64,000 bases of DNA from Bacteroidales bacterium. Its GTDB lineage: Bacteria; Bacteroidota; Bacteroidia; Bacteroidales; P3. Both the position numbers and the translations under genes were made by a program. Positions 36,875 to 45,205 of the stretch are shown here, piece by piece; the stretch's first letter is position 1, and every line of letters starts with the position of its first letter. The notes beneath the pieces were generated by a model. That model had not been told where the DNA came from and searched no databases. It worked only from the letters and a program-made list of their open reading frames with translations. The stretch is taken from the NCBI GenBank assembly GCA_009783885.1, contig WRCN01000003.1, positions 55,778-119,777 of the forward strand, written 5' to 3'.

Positions 36875-37023
36875 TGTGATTTTTTTTGAATTTTTAAGTT
36901 ATATACATTTTGTATGTTCGCAAAAGATTCCGCTTGCGCCGATTTGCAATCGGTGCATTTATCGGCACGAATTACAAATTCGCGCCAGCGGGAGAGGGTT
37001 AAAATGATTGCTGTTTTTTTCAT
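36871..37023 (-). pseudogene. Fused gene remnants: DKNYY-gene head plus DUF3592-gene tail
   Basis: A 50-codon frame starting MKKTAIILTL; the first 24 bases are identical to the start of the DKNYY gene at 41247. It then enters a palindromic repeat (36928-36992), and the remainder (36892-36924), in another frame, spells LLRTYKMYIT-stop, the C-terminus of the DUF3592 gene. This is what a deletion inside a second copy of the 39832-41247 operon would leave. Confidence 0.7.
36928..36992. repeat. Palindromic repeat at deletion junction
   Basis: Two abutting hairpins: CGCTTGCGCCGATTTGCAATCGGTGC and a diverged copy (36964-36990) of the 27-base unit seen at 6741 and 9405. Located exactly where the DKNYY-like head ends and the DUF3592-like tail begins. 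Confidence 0.75.
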
Positions 37024-37048
37024 CTTTTCATATTTTTTCGTTGTCCGT

Positions 37049-37255
37049 TCACTCTTTATGTCTTACATTACGATTATACTCTTTCCATGCTGTTTTTGTT
37101 TCTGCTTCCTGTATCTTAAATTGTCCGTTACTATAATTCCAATTTCGGCTCCAATCTACTATTTTTTCAAAATTCACATCCTCGACCATTACTGTTTCCT
37201 CGCCAATTTTTACCTTTAAAAATGTTCTTACATGAGGTTCGTATTTATTTGTCAT
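37049..37255 (-). CDS. Small hypothetical protein
   Basis: 68 aa, no signal peptide, charged (many Glu, Lys, Asn). No family recognised. Its ATG overlaps the stop of the 37252-37830 gene by 4 bases (ATGA), and the spacing argues that it is real and coupled. It could also be a detached C-terminal piece of a larger protein. Confidence 0.5.
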   Translation of the reverse strand: MTNKYEPHVRTFLKVKIGEETVMVEDVNFEKIVDWSRNWNYSNGQFKIQEAETKTAWKEYNRNVRHKE

Positions 37256-37830
37256 TCCTCGTTAGGCCTGCTCGTTATAACTTCCAAATATAAAATACCG
37301 CCCACAAGCCAATATACACATGTATAGTTTATCTCGTTTTGCCGTATTTGACAATAACCATTTCGCTGAAAACTAAATTTGTTATGGGATGAAGTTTCAC
37401 CTTCAAACCAGTAAGACTCGGATGTAATTCCTATTCTTCTGCTCATGGTTATTTTATCGGTATTATTATCTTCGGTAAATGTTATTGAGTTATCCGTTAT
37501 TTCTATAATCTTTATTGTTGACGGAGTATTGTCAAAATTCTCGAACTTTGCGAGATGACTTCCTTCAATTTCTAACATTATTTTTTTTTCTTCACTGCTG
37601 TACTTATATTTTCCAAAAACGTGACTTACCCGATATACACCGCCCGAATAACCAAATTCATGGGCGAATGTGCCATCTTCAAAAAAATAAAAATTACTAA
37701 AATGTGCAGTAGGCCTTGGCTCCCATGGTTTTGACCAATATTCATTTTTAAGTGTTTCCAAATGATTGACTTGAGCATTCATGATACTGAAATTTATTAT
37801 TACTAAAATGATGATTGCTTTTTTCCCCAT
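37252..37830 (-). CDS. Exported hypothetical protein
   Basis: 192 aa, signal peptide about 1-20 (MGKKAIIILVIINFSIMNAQ). The mature part looks like a small beta-barrel-type domain (FYFFEDGTFAHEFGYSGGVYRVSHVFGKYKY ... ITMSRR), resembling lipocalin-like or immunity-type folds, which is only an impression. Two Cys (about 164 and 172). Coupled to the 68-aa gene; 4 bases after the previous gene's stop. Confidence 0.65.
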   Translation of the reverse strand: MGKKAIIILVIINFSIMNAQVNHLETLKNEYWSKPWEPRPTAHFSNFYFFEDGTFAHEFGYSGGVYRVSHVFGKYKYSSEEKKIMLEIEGSHLAKFENFDNTPSTIKIIEITDNSITFTEDNNTDKITMSRRIGITSESYWFEGETSSHNKFSFQRNGYCQIRQNEINYTCVYWLVGGILYLEVITSRPNEE

Positions 37831-37834
37831 GATT

Positions 37835-38506
37835 TTACATTTTAAGTCGAAATTCTTTTTTGCTTAATACTTCTCCTGTTTCTCCATCAAGTTCATATTC
37901 TGTTCTCAAACCTCCTGCTCCCATAAAACTTACCCACCATTTTTTATCCTCGTAGCCAAAACTAACTTTTTCTCTATTTTTTCCTGTCTCGAGATTGATC
38001 TGTCCTTCTTGATGCAAAAACAACAGCAATTCGTTATAACCAAATTTACCATAGTTTTCATCAAAATTCATTTTTGAAACTAATTCATTTTCTTTATTGT
38101 AAAATTCCCATTCGCCGATTTTGGTAGCGCCTCCCCCCATACATTTACCTTTCAATCTTAAGTTGCCATTTTCGTAGTATTCTTTGTATATAAAGAAAAA
38201 TGCAGGTTTGGGAGGAAACTGTTTTTCGTTAAATCCTTTTTCTTCACTACCGTCTATTTCTATTTCGGTTCCATCATCTGTTACGAACTTCCATCTGTAA
38301 CTAAAACTTTTCCCCGATGGAATTTTCTTTGCATTCTGTTCCAATAATTCTAAATCAAGTCTTTCTGCCATAATATCTTTATTTTGTGTTGTTATTATTT
38401 CTCGTTGTCCATTACAGGAATTTGTTGCTATGAGCGTTTGGGTTTGCCCGCTGCAACTGCTTGTGATAAGTGCGAGGATTATTAAAATTATTACTATTTT
38501 TTTCAT
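37835..38506 (-). CDS. Lipoprotein with a MORN-like repeat
   Basis: 223 aa, lipoprotein signal ending TSSCSG (Cys18). About residues 108-140 (YKEYYENGNLRLKGKCMGGGATKIGEWEFYNKENELVSK) read as one MORN-variant/antitoxin-like repeat; the last part (KVSFGYEDKKWW...ELDGETGEVLSKKEFR) is an unknown beta-rich domain. Function unknown. Confidence 0.65.
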   Translation of the reverse strand: MKKIVIILIILALITSSCSGQTQTLIATNSCNGQREIITTQNKDIMAERLDLELLEQNAKKIPSGKSFSYRWKFVTDDGTEIEIDGSEEKGFNEKQFPPKPAFFFIYKEYYENGNLRLKGKCMGGGATKIGEWEFYNKENELVSKMNFDENYGKFGYNELLLFLHQEGQINLETGKNREKVSFGYEDKKWWVSFMGAGGLRTEYELDGETGEVLSKKEFRLKM

Positions 38507-38668
38507 TGGGATATTATTTTTACATTTCTCTGTTCTCTCAGACGTTACTATTATTTGTAAACGAACGTTAATTGTTCTGTTTTGTTGTTTTCTTTTAATT
38601 CTTAATTTTTAATTGTTTTTTATTCATCTGTCATTGTTTTAATTTTCATTTCTTTTTTTCTTTGCATT

Positions 38669-39301
38669 TTATCTTAATACCTCTTTTATTGAGGCTACGA
38701 ATTTTATTTTTTTATTTTTATCATTTTCTTCGAATATGTTTTCTCCTGATATTTGTTTTAAAAATAATTCAGTTCTGCCGTCTGTTTCTACTTTCATCGT
38801 AATTGTTAAACTTTCCTGCATCGGTTCGCCGAGTTTGCCAAATGTATTGGGTATTTGATGAGTAACTTCCGTAAAATGAATTGTTAAAATATCGCCTTCA
38901 AGTTCGAATGTGCCTTTTCTAAAAACTTTTGTATAAAGAAAATCACCATTTTGAAATGTTATTGGAGTAGCGTATGTATAATAAGCATTATTTGGATACT
39001 CAAAATTAAAATAATAACCATAATCGGCTGTTATGGATTGTGCAGGCAATGGATAACCGTGTTCAAATTGATATTGATTTATACCATCGGCACCTTCAAA
39101 AACCCAACGAGTAACGGGAATACCGAAAAGATCGTTTTCCTTTAATTCATCTATATTTTTCATACGTGAACCTGTTTTGTCTTCCGTGTCGGAAGTGGTT
39201 TGTAATTTATATTCCTTTGCTTTTACCTGATTTTTCGCTACCTGTCCGAAACTGCTTGTGATGAACGTAAGGGCGATTAAAATAAGGATTATTTTTTTCA
39301 T
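38669..39301 (-). CDS. Exported hypothetical protein
   Basis: 210 aa, signal peptide MKKIILILIALTFITSSFGQ. Mature sequence is Tyr- and Phe-rich in the middle (YGYYFNFEYPNNAYYTY) and probably beta-rich. No family recognised. The first 20 residues are nearly those of the 37835 and 40318 genes while the rest differs entirely. Confidence 0.6.
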   Translation of the reverse strand: MKKIILILIALTFITSSFGQVAKNQVKAKEYKLQTTSDTEDKTGSRMKNIDELKENDLFGIPVTRWVFEGADGINQYQFEHGYPLPAQSITADYGYYFNFEYPNNAYYTYATPITFQNGDFLYTKVFRKGTFELEGDILTIHFTEVTHQIPNTFGKLGEPMQESLTITMKVETDGRTELFLKQISGENIFEENDKNKKIKFVASIKEVLR

Positions 39302-39316
39302 TTTGATATTATTTTT

Positions 39317-39832
39317 TTATTGTGATTTTATTTCAGTTGCTCCTTGGAAAGTAATTTTTTCGTTTTTATCAATTATAAATTCGTATGTATAGCCATGCAC
39401 ATAAACGTCATTTACAAAACCATACGCTCCATAAACATCAAAAAAGAACGATTGGCTCATTTTTTTCATTCTCAATGTAGTAGGACAACCTTTCAAAATG
39501 GGTTCGACTTCGCTCCAATTTTTCAACAACGTTTGTCGCGCCTCTTCGAGTGTGGCGAAGTTGCCCAATGCTTGTGCCAAGTCGTGTGCATATTCGTTTG
39601 AGATAAAAATAGAAAAGTGAGCAATAATGCTTTTTACAGGTATTGGTAGAGATTTGATAAAGCCGTAATATATCTTCATTGAAGTATCAGATGCCTCATC
39701 TCCATTTTCATCGTTGAAAGAGTAATGCATTGTTTCCCAAATACTGTAAGTTTCGTTGTCTTTTAGCGTTGTTTGCTTGCAACTGTTTGCGATGAATGTT
39801 AGAAAACTTAACATAATTACTGTTTTTTTCAT
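39317..39832 (-). CDS. Hypothetical lipoprotein
   Basis: 171 aa, lipoprotein signal ending ANSCKQ (Cys18). No family recognised; a helical middle (LAQALGNFATLEEARQTLLKNW) is flanked by likely beta strands. The leader and start region are duplicated at 36860-36927 with 2 mismatches in 68 bases. Confidence 0.6.
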   Translation of the reverse strand: MKKTVIMLSFLTFIANSCKQTTLKDNETYSIWETMHYSFNDENGDEASDTSMKIYYGFIKSLPIPVKSIIAHFSIFISNEYAHDLAQALGNFATLEEARQTLLKNWSEVEPILKGCPTTLRMKKMSQSFFFDVYGAYGFVNDVYVHGYTYEFIIDKNEKITFQGATEIKSQ

Positions 39833-39851
39833 TGTGATTTCTTTTGCATTT

Positions 39852-40283
39852 TTAAGTTATATACATTTTGTATGTTCGCAAAAGACCAATCCCACAAAAA
39901 ACAAGAATTATCCCAAAAACAAAAAATATGATAACTCCTGCATTAGCTTTTGCTACTATGGCTTTATTCGGATTATCGGGATAGTATAAAACAGGCAAGC
40001 TGTCCCCATATCTCATATCAGAATCGTAGTAGTGGCTCTTGAAAGTATATTCCTTGTCCTCTACCATAAATGTTACGTAAACATTTTTGCTCTCTATGTT
40101 ACTTATCATACCTTGCACCGATACGCCGTATTTTTTGAAATTCCGATATTCTATATATTTATTGATGACTACAATAAAAATAGCCACACCAAAAATCAAA
40201 AACAAACACGCAATAGCAATGTAACCCGAAGAACTGTTTAGCCAATTCCCTATAGTTTTTTCTATTTTATCAAATGTATTCAT
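39852..40283 (-). CDS. DUF3592-like membrane protein
   Basis: 143 aa from ATG 40283. Two transmembrane helices (about 18-42 and 112-135) flank an exposed domain with FKKYGVSVQGMISNI, VYVTFMVEDKEYTFKS and LPVLYYPDNPNKAIV; the YxPxNPxxA segment is typical of DUF3592. Function unknown. Members of this family occur in bacterial immunity-type gene arrays and elsewhere. Confidence 0.7.
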   Translation of the reverse strand: MNTFDKIEKTIGNWLNSSSGYIAIACLFLIFGVAIFIVVINKYIEYRNFKKYGVSVQGMISNIESKNVYVTFMVEDKEYTFKSHYYDSDMRYGDSLPVLYYPDNPNKAIVAKANAGVIIFFVFGIILVFCGIGLLRTYKMYIT

Positions 40284-40317
40284 TATTTTTATTGGGATTT
40301 GATTTTTATGATTAATA

Positions 40318-41247
40318 TTACAACTCTCTGATAATAAACCTAAATCCATTCAACTTATCGAAAGGGATTATCTCTGTGCGGTAGTAAATGGCGTTTTTAT
40401 CCGCCAGCATATCTTTGCCGAGTATCCGCAATGTAGCGAAATCAACACCTTCAACTATACACTCTTTTACTTGCACATACTCTTTTCCATTTTTTTTGGT
40501 GTACGAGACACTCCCACCGCTGTATAACACTTGCTTGCCGTCTGTTATATAGTCGGTTTCAAATCCGCTCTTTGAAACGATGGTACGCAGGTTAGGAACA
40601 TCAAACGGCTCTAAAATTGGCTTAAACTCAAAATTTCTCCAGATTTCTTTCCAATTGAAATCTTCGTCGTCTGCCACTTCGTCGCCGAAAGACAAAGAAT
40701 CATAGCAGAACGTATTTCCCTTGATGTGAAAATATCCCGTAAGTTCTCTAAATTCAAGATGGTTTATTTTTGCGGGTTTTTCTTCCACGCCGGGCTTATA
40801 TGTGTTTTTATCGTATTCTCTGCCACTTTTATGCGCACTTCCATATCTTATTCGATAGTAAAGCGTTTTTCCGTCTGTAAATTCGGAATAGTGATCTTGG
40901 TACGATAGCAGTTGTACCGTTTGCCAGTCAATGTTCAAGTCCGACTTGTCGAAAAATGCCCGACCTGCGAAGATAATCATTGTTTCGCGCTCGTACTGTA
41001 ATGTGGTATCGGGGAAAAAGTCAACGGCATCTTTTGTTGCCGTACCAAACATACGCAACACTTTAATCAGTTTCTTTTCGGGACATAATTGGTAGTTTCC
41101 GATGGTGTAGCACGTTCCGTAATCGACATTTACTATTTTCAAATTTTTCTCAAAAGTCATATTATGGTTGTTTTTGTTGTTTGCCTTTCCGGCGCAAATG
41201 CCTGCGGTAAAGACTGTTATTACTAAAATGATTGCTGTTTTTTTCAT
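40318..41247 (-). CDS. DKNYY-family exported protein
   Basis: 309 aa, signal peptide about 1-20. ADKNAIYYRTEII near the end and the repeated pattern of short beta segments (DGKTLYYRIRYG, DGKQVLYSGG) suit the DKNYY family of exported repeat proteins. Function unknown. Upstream-most gene of the minus-strand cluster, hence likely nearest a promoter, though no clear TAnnTTTG box was found in front of it. Confidence 0.65.
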   Translation of the reverse strand: MKKTAIILVITVFTAGICAGKANNKNNHNMTFEKNLKIVNVDYGTCYTIGNYQLCPEKKLIKVLRMFGTATKDAVDFFPDTTLQYERETMIIFAGRAFFDKSDLNIDWQTVQLLSYQDHYSEFTDGKTLYYRIRYGSAHKSGREYDKNTYKPGVEEKPAKINHLEFRELTGYFHIKGNTFCYDSLSFGDEVADDEDFNWKEIWRNFEFKPILEPFDVPNLRTIVSKSGFETDYITDGKQVLYSGGSVSYTKKNGKEYVQVKECIVEGVDFATLRILGKDMLADKNAIYYRTEIIPFDKLNGFRFIIREL

Positions 41248-41366
41248 TGGGAGTTTATTTTTTATCTTCAGTTTTCATTCTGAAAAATTATAATTTTTTG
41301 TCAAGTTGCATATCACTTTCAATCTTATTTTTTGTCGTTGTCCGCCCGAGAACGCATTGTCGCCCC

Positions 41367-41416
41367 GCTTGCGTGTAACGGCGACCGCACAAAGCCGGTC
41401 GCCGTTACACGCAAGC
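41367..41416. repeat. Perfect 21-bp inverted repeat
   Basis: Arms at 41367-41387 and 41396-41416 (GCTTGCGTGTAACGGCGACC and complement) around an 8-base loop. It lies in the 245-base gap between nupC and the DKNYY gene; the rest of the gap (41248-41366, 41417-41492) shows no gene. A shorter relative, GCTTGCGTGCAACG, is at about 36828-36841. Confidence 0.85.
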
Positions 41417-41492
41417 CCGAAGGGATTGCAACGCATCAATAATATATACGTTCTTTTTCGTTCAAAACCCTTCACCTTTAACCTTTTATCAT

Positions 41493-42800
41493 TTAAGAAA
41501 TTATCGCCCCAATCAACGTCCCCGAAAGTAAACTGGTTAACGTTCCGCCCAAAAGCGCACGCATACCGAATTGAGATAGCCAAACACGTTTGCCGGGTGC
41601 CAATGAGCCAATTCCACCGATTTGAATGCCAATCGAAGCAAAATTCGCAAAGCCGCAAAGCATGTAAGTTGCCATAACAATGGATTTTTGTGATATAGCA
41701 CCGGCAGCCTTTAGTTCACTTAAACTTACATAACCGATAAATTCGGTCAAAATCAACTTTTCACCAACTACACGTCCAACCGATGTAATATCTTCAATAG
41801 GAACACCGAGAACCCACATCAACGGCGCAAATGCGTGCCCTAATAAAAACGGCAAAGAGACTTTGTCATACGCACCATTCGTCCAATCGTAAACCCAAGC
41901 GTTGAGCGTACCGCTAAGCCCTACAATATAGTTAAACATTGCAATAAACGCAATGAAAACCAGCAACATACCTGCTACATTGACTGCTAATTTTATGCCG
42001 TCAGTTGTACCGTTTGCAATGGCATCTAGAACATTTTTGCCGACTTTTTCTTTAGTTACTTCAAGATTGGAGTCAAATTCTTCGGTTTGTGGCATTAGAA
42101 TTTTGGAAATGACAATCGCACCGGGTGCTGCCATAATGGAAGCAGCCAGTAGGTGTTTAGCAAACATGAGCCGTTGCACCGGATCCTCGCCACCCAGAAA
42201 ACCAACATAAGCTGCCAAAACACCACCGGCAATGGTTGCCATACCTGTTGTCATAATCAACATAATTTCAGAACGATTCATACGTTCTAAGTATTCTTTG
42301 ATAAGTAAAGGAGCTTCGGTTTGCCCTAAAAACATGTTTCCTGCAACCGCCAAACTTTCAGGCCCGGACAAACGCATGGATTTAGTTAATAACCAGGCTA
42401 ATACCCAAACTATCTTCTGAATAATGCCGAGATAAAACAACAAACTGGTCAATGCCGAGAAAAAGATAATCGTTGGCAATACCTGAAAAGCAAAGATAAA
42501 TCCGTAGGATTCAATGTTTAGAAGGTCGCCAAGAAGAAAACCACTTCCTGCCCTTGTAAAATCAATCACAACAACGAAAAATTTGCCGATAAACTCGAAA
42601 AGATAACGAACTGGAGCGACATACAAAATACTTAATGCCAACAAAATTTGTAAAGTCAGTCCAATGCCAATCTGTTTCCAGTTGATTTTTCGACGATTTG
42701 TACTGAACAAAAAGGCAATGAGCAAAAGTACTATCATACCCATAATGCCGTGAAGTACAGAACCTATACTGATTCCGAGACCTGAAGTTGCTGTTTCCAT
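41493..42800 (-). CDS. nupC: Concentrative nucleoside transporter, NupC family
   Basis: H+- or Na+-coupled nucleoside uptake, 435 aa from ATG 42800 (METATSGLGISIG). Eight or more helices; GQTEAPLLIKEYLERM, IMTTGMATIAGGVLAAYVG and GFANFASIGIQIGG are the CNT substrate/ion-binding motifs. Pairs functionally with the cytidine deaminase and nucleotidase elsewhere in the window. Promoter box 16 bases upstream. Confidence 0.93.
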   Translation of the reverse strand: METATSGLGISIGSVLHGIMGMIVLLLIAFLFSTNRRKINWKQIGIGLTLQILLALSILYVAPVRYLFEFIGKFFVVVIDFTRAGSGFLLGDLLNIESYGFIFAFQVLPTIIFFSALTSLLFYLGIIQKIVWVLAWLLTKSMRLSGPESLAVAGNMFLGQTEAPLLIKEYLERMNRSEIMLIMTTGMATIAGGVLAAYVGFLGGEDPVQRLMFAKHLLAASIMAAPGAIVISKILMPQTEEFDSNLEVTKEKVGKNVLDAIANGTTDGIKLAVNVAGMLLVFIAFIAMFNYIVGLSGTLNAWVYDWTNGAYDKVSLPFLLGHAFAPLMWVLGVPIEDITSVGRVVGEKLILTEFIGYVSLSELKAAGAISQKSIVMATYMLCGFANFASIGIQIGGIGSLAPGKRVWLSQFGMRALLGGTLTSLLSGTLIGAIIS

Positions 42801-42815
42801 AACGTTTTTTTTTTT

Positions 42816-42824
42816 GCAAAGATA
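42816..42824 (-). promoter_or_regulatory. Promoter box for nupC
   Basis: TATCTTTGC on the minus strand, 16 bases before the nupC ATG; predicted leader about 10 bases. Confidence 0.6.
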
Positions 42825-42848
42825 CAAAAAAAAACAAAACCGTATAGT

Positions 42849-42925
42849 GTGGCTTCGACTCTGTTCAGCCACCAATGGTCGTTGAGCGGAGTCGAAACGA
42901 CCAATAACAAGGGGATTCTATGTTC
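42849..42925. repeat. GGCTTCGACT...GTCGAAACGACC repeat plus GGAATGACGG unit
   Basis: The 54-base unit at 42849-42902 matches 32903 and 23301; directly after it a GGATTCTATGTTCGGAATGACGG unit (to about 42936) resembles those at 2588 and 15849. This is most of the 250-base nupC-metallopeptidase gap. Confidence 0.8.
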
Positions 42926-42992
42926 GGAATGACGGCTATAAAAAACTTTTAAAAACTTATTAACAACGCTATTTTTTTTCGTATATTTTTCC

Positions 42993-43001
42993 TATTTTTG
43001 C
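42993..43001 (+). promoter_or_regulatory. Promoter box for the metallopeptidase
   Basis: TATTTTTGC, 49 bases before the ATG at 43051. A partial TCGACTACGCTCGA repeat (43018-43031) falls inside the leader. Confidence 0.5.
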
Positions 43002-43050
43002 AGTTTAAAATCAATATCTCGACTACGCTCGATAACCAAAATCAAAAATC

Positions 43051-45081
43051 ATGAAAAAAATTCTCTCAATCTGCACATTATTAGGCTTGTTGCTATCCTC
43101 TTGCTGCAACGTTAGCCAAGACGAAAAACCGTCTATTTCCGAAAAAGCCATCAAAGAAACTATCGACGAATTAAAAACTCAATTTCCGAATGAGGCCGAG
43201 CGTATCGAAACCGGCATTCGACAGGTGGCTGCACTTTGGTTTCCCAAAGATGGAAGCGAAGCGGACTTCAAAAACTTCTGTCAAGCGAATTTTGTTGCCG
43301 ACGCAGAGCAATTAAATATTTTATTTAATAAACTTTCGCAAAGCTTTGAGATTCTGTATGGTCATCTTCATAAAATAAATGTGGAATTGATGGTGCCTTT
43401 GCACTTGAATTTAGGTGAAATCACAGAAATCGACGGCATTTTTGGCGGATTTGACCCGTTTGCACACCTCAACGAGGATATGTTTTTAAATAAAGTAGCA
43501 TTCATTACCTTATTGAATTTCAAAACATTTTCATTGGAAGAAAAAAACTCATTAGGCGGAAATTGGACACGCCAAGAATGGGCTTATGCACGTATGGGCG
43601 ACATGTTTACCTCTCGCGTTCCGGCGCGATTACGTCAAGAATATGCCGAAATTTCTACGCGTGCCGACAACTATATTGCTGAATATAACATTTCTATGGG
43701 ACATTTGTTGAACAATGAAGGCGAAACACTATTTCCTGAAGGTATGAAGTTGATTACCCATTGGGGATTGCGCGATGAATTGAAATCGCAATACCAAGTT
43801 AACGGACTTGAAGCGCAAGAAATGATTTATGTCGTGATGAAACGCATTGTTAACCAAGATATTCCTCAAGTGGTTATCAATAACCCGAACGTACAATGGA
43901 ATCCATTTGAAAATAAAGTGTTTGAAGCAGGTAAAAGCGTTGATTTTAAGCCTGAGCCCAACACCAGATACGAACACATGCTCAAAATTTTCCACGCTTT
44001 GCAAAACATGGATCCATATCAACCGCAATTCAAAACTTACATCGAAGCGCAGTTCAACGGCAACATGGAAATGCTGAAAAAAGACGTGGAAGCCATGTTT
44101 GTTGAACTTGTATCATCAGATGAAGTGAAAGATGTTGCGAAGTTAATTAGCAATCGTTTAGGTCGCGAGTTAAGGCCTTTTGATATCTGGTATAACGGCT
44201 TCAAAGCCCGTGGCACAATTTCGGAAGCAGAGTTGGATCGCATCACCACGACACGCTATCCAAATGCTATCGCTTTCGAAAGAGATATGCCCAATATTAT
44301 GATGAAATTAGGTTGGGACAAAGCCAGAGCACAGGAAATTTCGTCGAGAATCAAGGTAGAAGGCTCGCGCGGTGCCGGCCATGCTTGGGGTGCTCAAATG
44401 AAAGGCGATCAGGCTCGTTTGCGCACACGAATTGGCCAAAAAGGCATGGATTTCAAAGGCTATAACATTGGTATTCATGAATTAGGGCATAATGTCGAAC
44501 AAACCCTTTCGCTCTACGATGTGGATTATTATATGTTGAGGGGCGTTCCGACCACCGCATTTACAGAGGCTTTAGCGTTTATGTTCCAGACTCGCGATAT
44601 GGAATTGTTGGGCAGAGCTGAAAATAATCCTTTGAAATCGCATCTTTCAGCTTTGGATATTTTTTGGGGAACGTATGAAATTATGGGCGTTTCGTTGGTG
44701 GATATGAACGTTTGGGAATGGCTGTATGCAAATCCTAAGGCCACGAAAGAGCAGTTGAGAGATGCTGTTTTGCGCATTTCAAAAGAAATTTGGAACAAAT
44801 ATTATGCACCCGTGTTTGGCGTGGAAGACGAGCCTATTTTGGCGATTTATTCGCACATGATTGTTTCGCCACTGTATTTATCAGCTTATCCGCTCGGTCA
44901 TTTGATTGAATTCCAGATTGAAAAGTACATTGCAGGGAAAAACTTTGCGAAAGAGGTTGAACGTATGTTCACGCTCGGACGTATTACACCTAAACATTGG
45001 ATGTTGCAGGCCGTTGGCGCAGAATTGACACCGAAACCGTTGATTGAATCTGTGCGGGTTGCGGTTGAAAAAATGCAATAG
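43051..45081 (+). CDS. M3-like gluzincin metallopeptidase lipoprotein
   Basis: 676 aa, lipoprotein signal ending LLSSCCN (Cys18). Zinc motif H476-E477-L-G-H480, with a likely third ligand E506 in TTAFTEALAF: the 26-residue spacing is like that of M3 oligopeptidases. Helical throughout otherwise. Bacteroidetes homologues are, as far as I know, annotated as hypothetical. Probably faces the periplasm or surface and may trim peptides. Separated by about 120 bases of repeats from the downstream deiminase. Confidence 0.65.
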   Translation: MKKILSICTLLGLLLSSCCNVSQDEKPSISEKAIKETIDELKTQFPNEAERIETGIRQVAALWFPKDGSEADFKNFCQANFVADAEQLNILFNKLSQSFEILYGHLHKINVELMVPLHLNLGEITEIDGIFGGFDPFAHLNEDMFLNKVAFITLLNFKTFSLEEKNSLGGNWTRQEWAYARMGDMFTSRVPARLRQEYAEISTRADNYIAEYNISMGHLLNNEGETLFPEGMKLITHWGLRDELKSQYQVNGLEAQEMIYVVMKRIVNQDIPQVVINNPNVQWNPFENKVFEAGKSVDFKPEPNTRYEHMLKIFHALQNMDPYQPQFKTYIEAQFNGNMEMLKKDVEAMFVELVSSDEVKDVAKLISNRLGRELRPFDIWYNGFKARGTISEAELDRITTTRYPNAIAFERDMPNIMMKLGWDKARAQEISSRIKVEGSRGAGHAWGAQMKGDQARLRTRIGQKGMDFKGYNIGIHELGHNVEQTLSLYDVDYYMLRGVPTTAFTEALAFMFQTRDMELLGRAENNPLKSHLSALDIFWGTYEIMGVSLVDMNVWEWLYANPKATKEQLRDAVLRISKEIWNKYYAPVFGVEDEPILAIYSHMIVSPLYLSAYPLGHLIEFQIEKYIAGKNFAKEVERMFTLGRITPKHWMLQAVGAELTPKPLIESVRVAVEKMQ

Positions 45082-45186
45082 GCTTCGACTGCGCTCAGCC
45101 ACCATGTTGGGGCGCACCCACGTGTGCGCCTAGTTGACATTTCGACAAACGATTGCGGGGCGAACACGCAGGTTCGCCCCCAATGA
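45081..45186. repeat. Composite repeat block before the deiminase gene
   Basis: Three adjoining units: GGCTTCGACTGCGCTCAGCC (45081-45103), a GGGGCGCACCCACGTGTGCGCC hairpin (45108-45130), and a GGGGCGAAC...GTTCGCCCC hairpin (45155-45180). No promoter box was found between them and the ATG at 45206. Confidence 0.8.
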
Positions 45187-45205
45187 CATTTATTTAAATA
45201 ATCTC

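Noticed and set aside
41306..41677. A 123-codon plus-strand frame across the nupC end
   Set aside because: It runs through the 21-bp palindrome and the complement of the nupC C-terminus; no family resemblance or start context.
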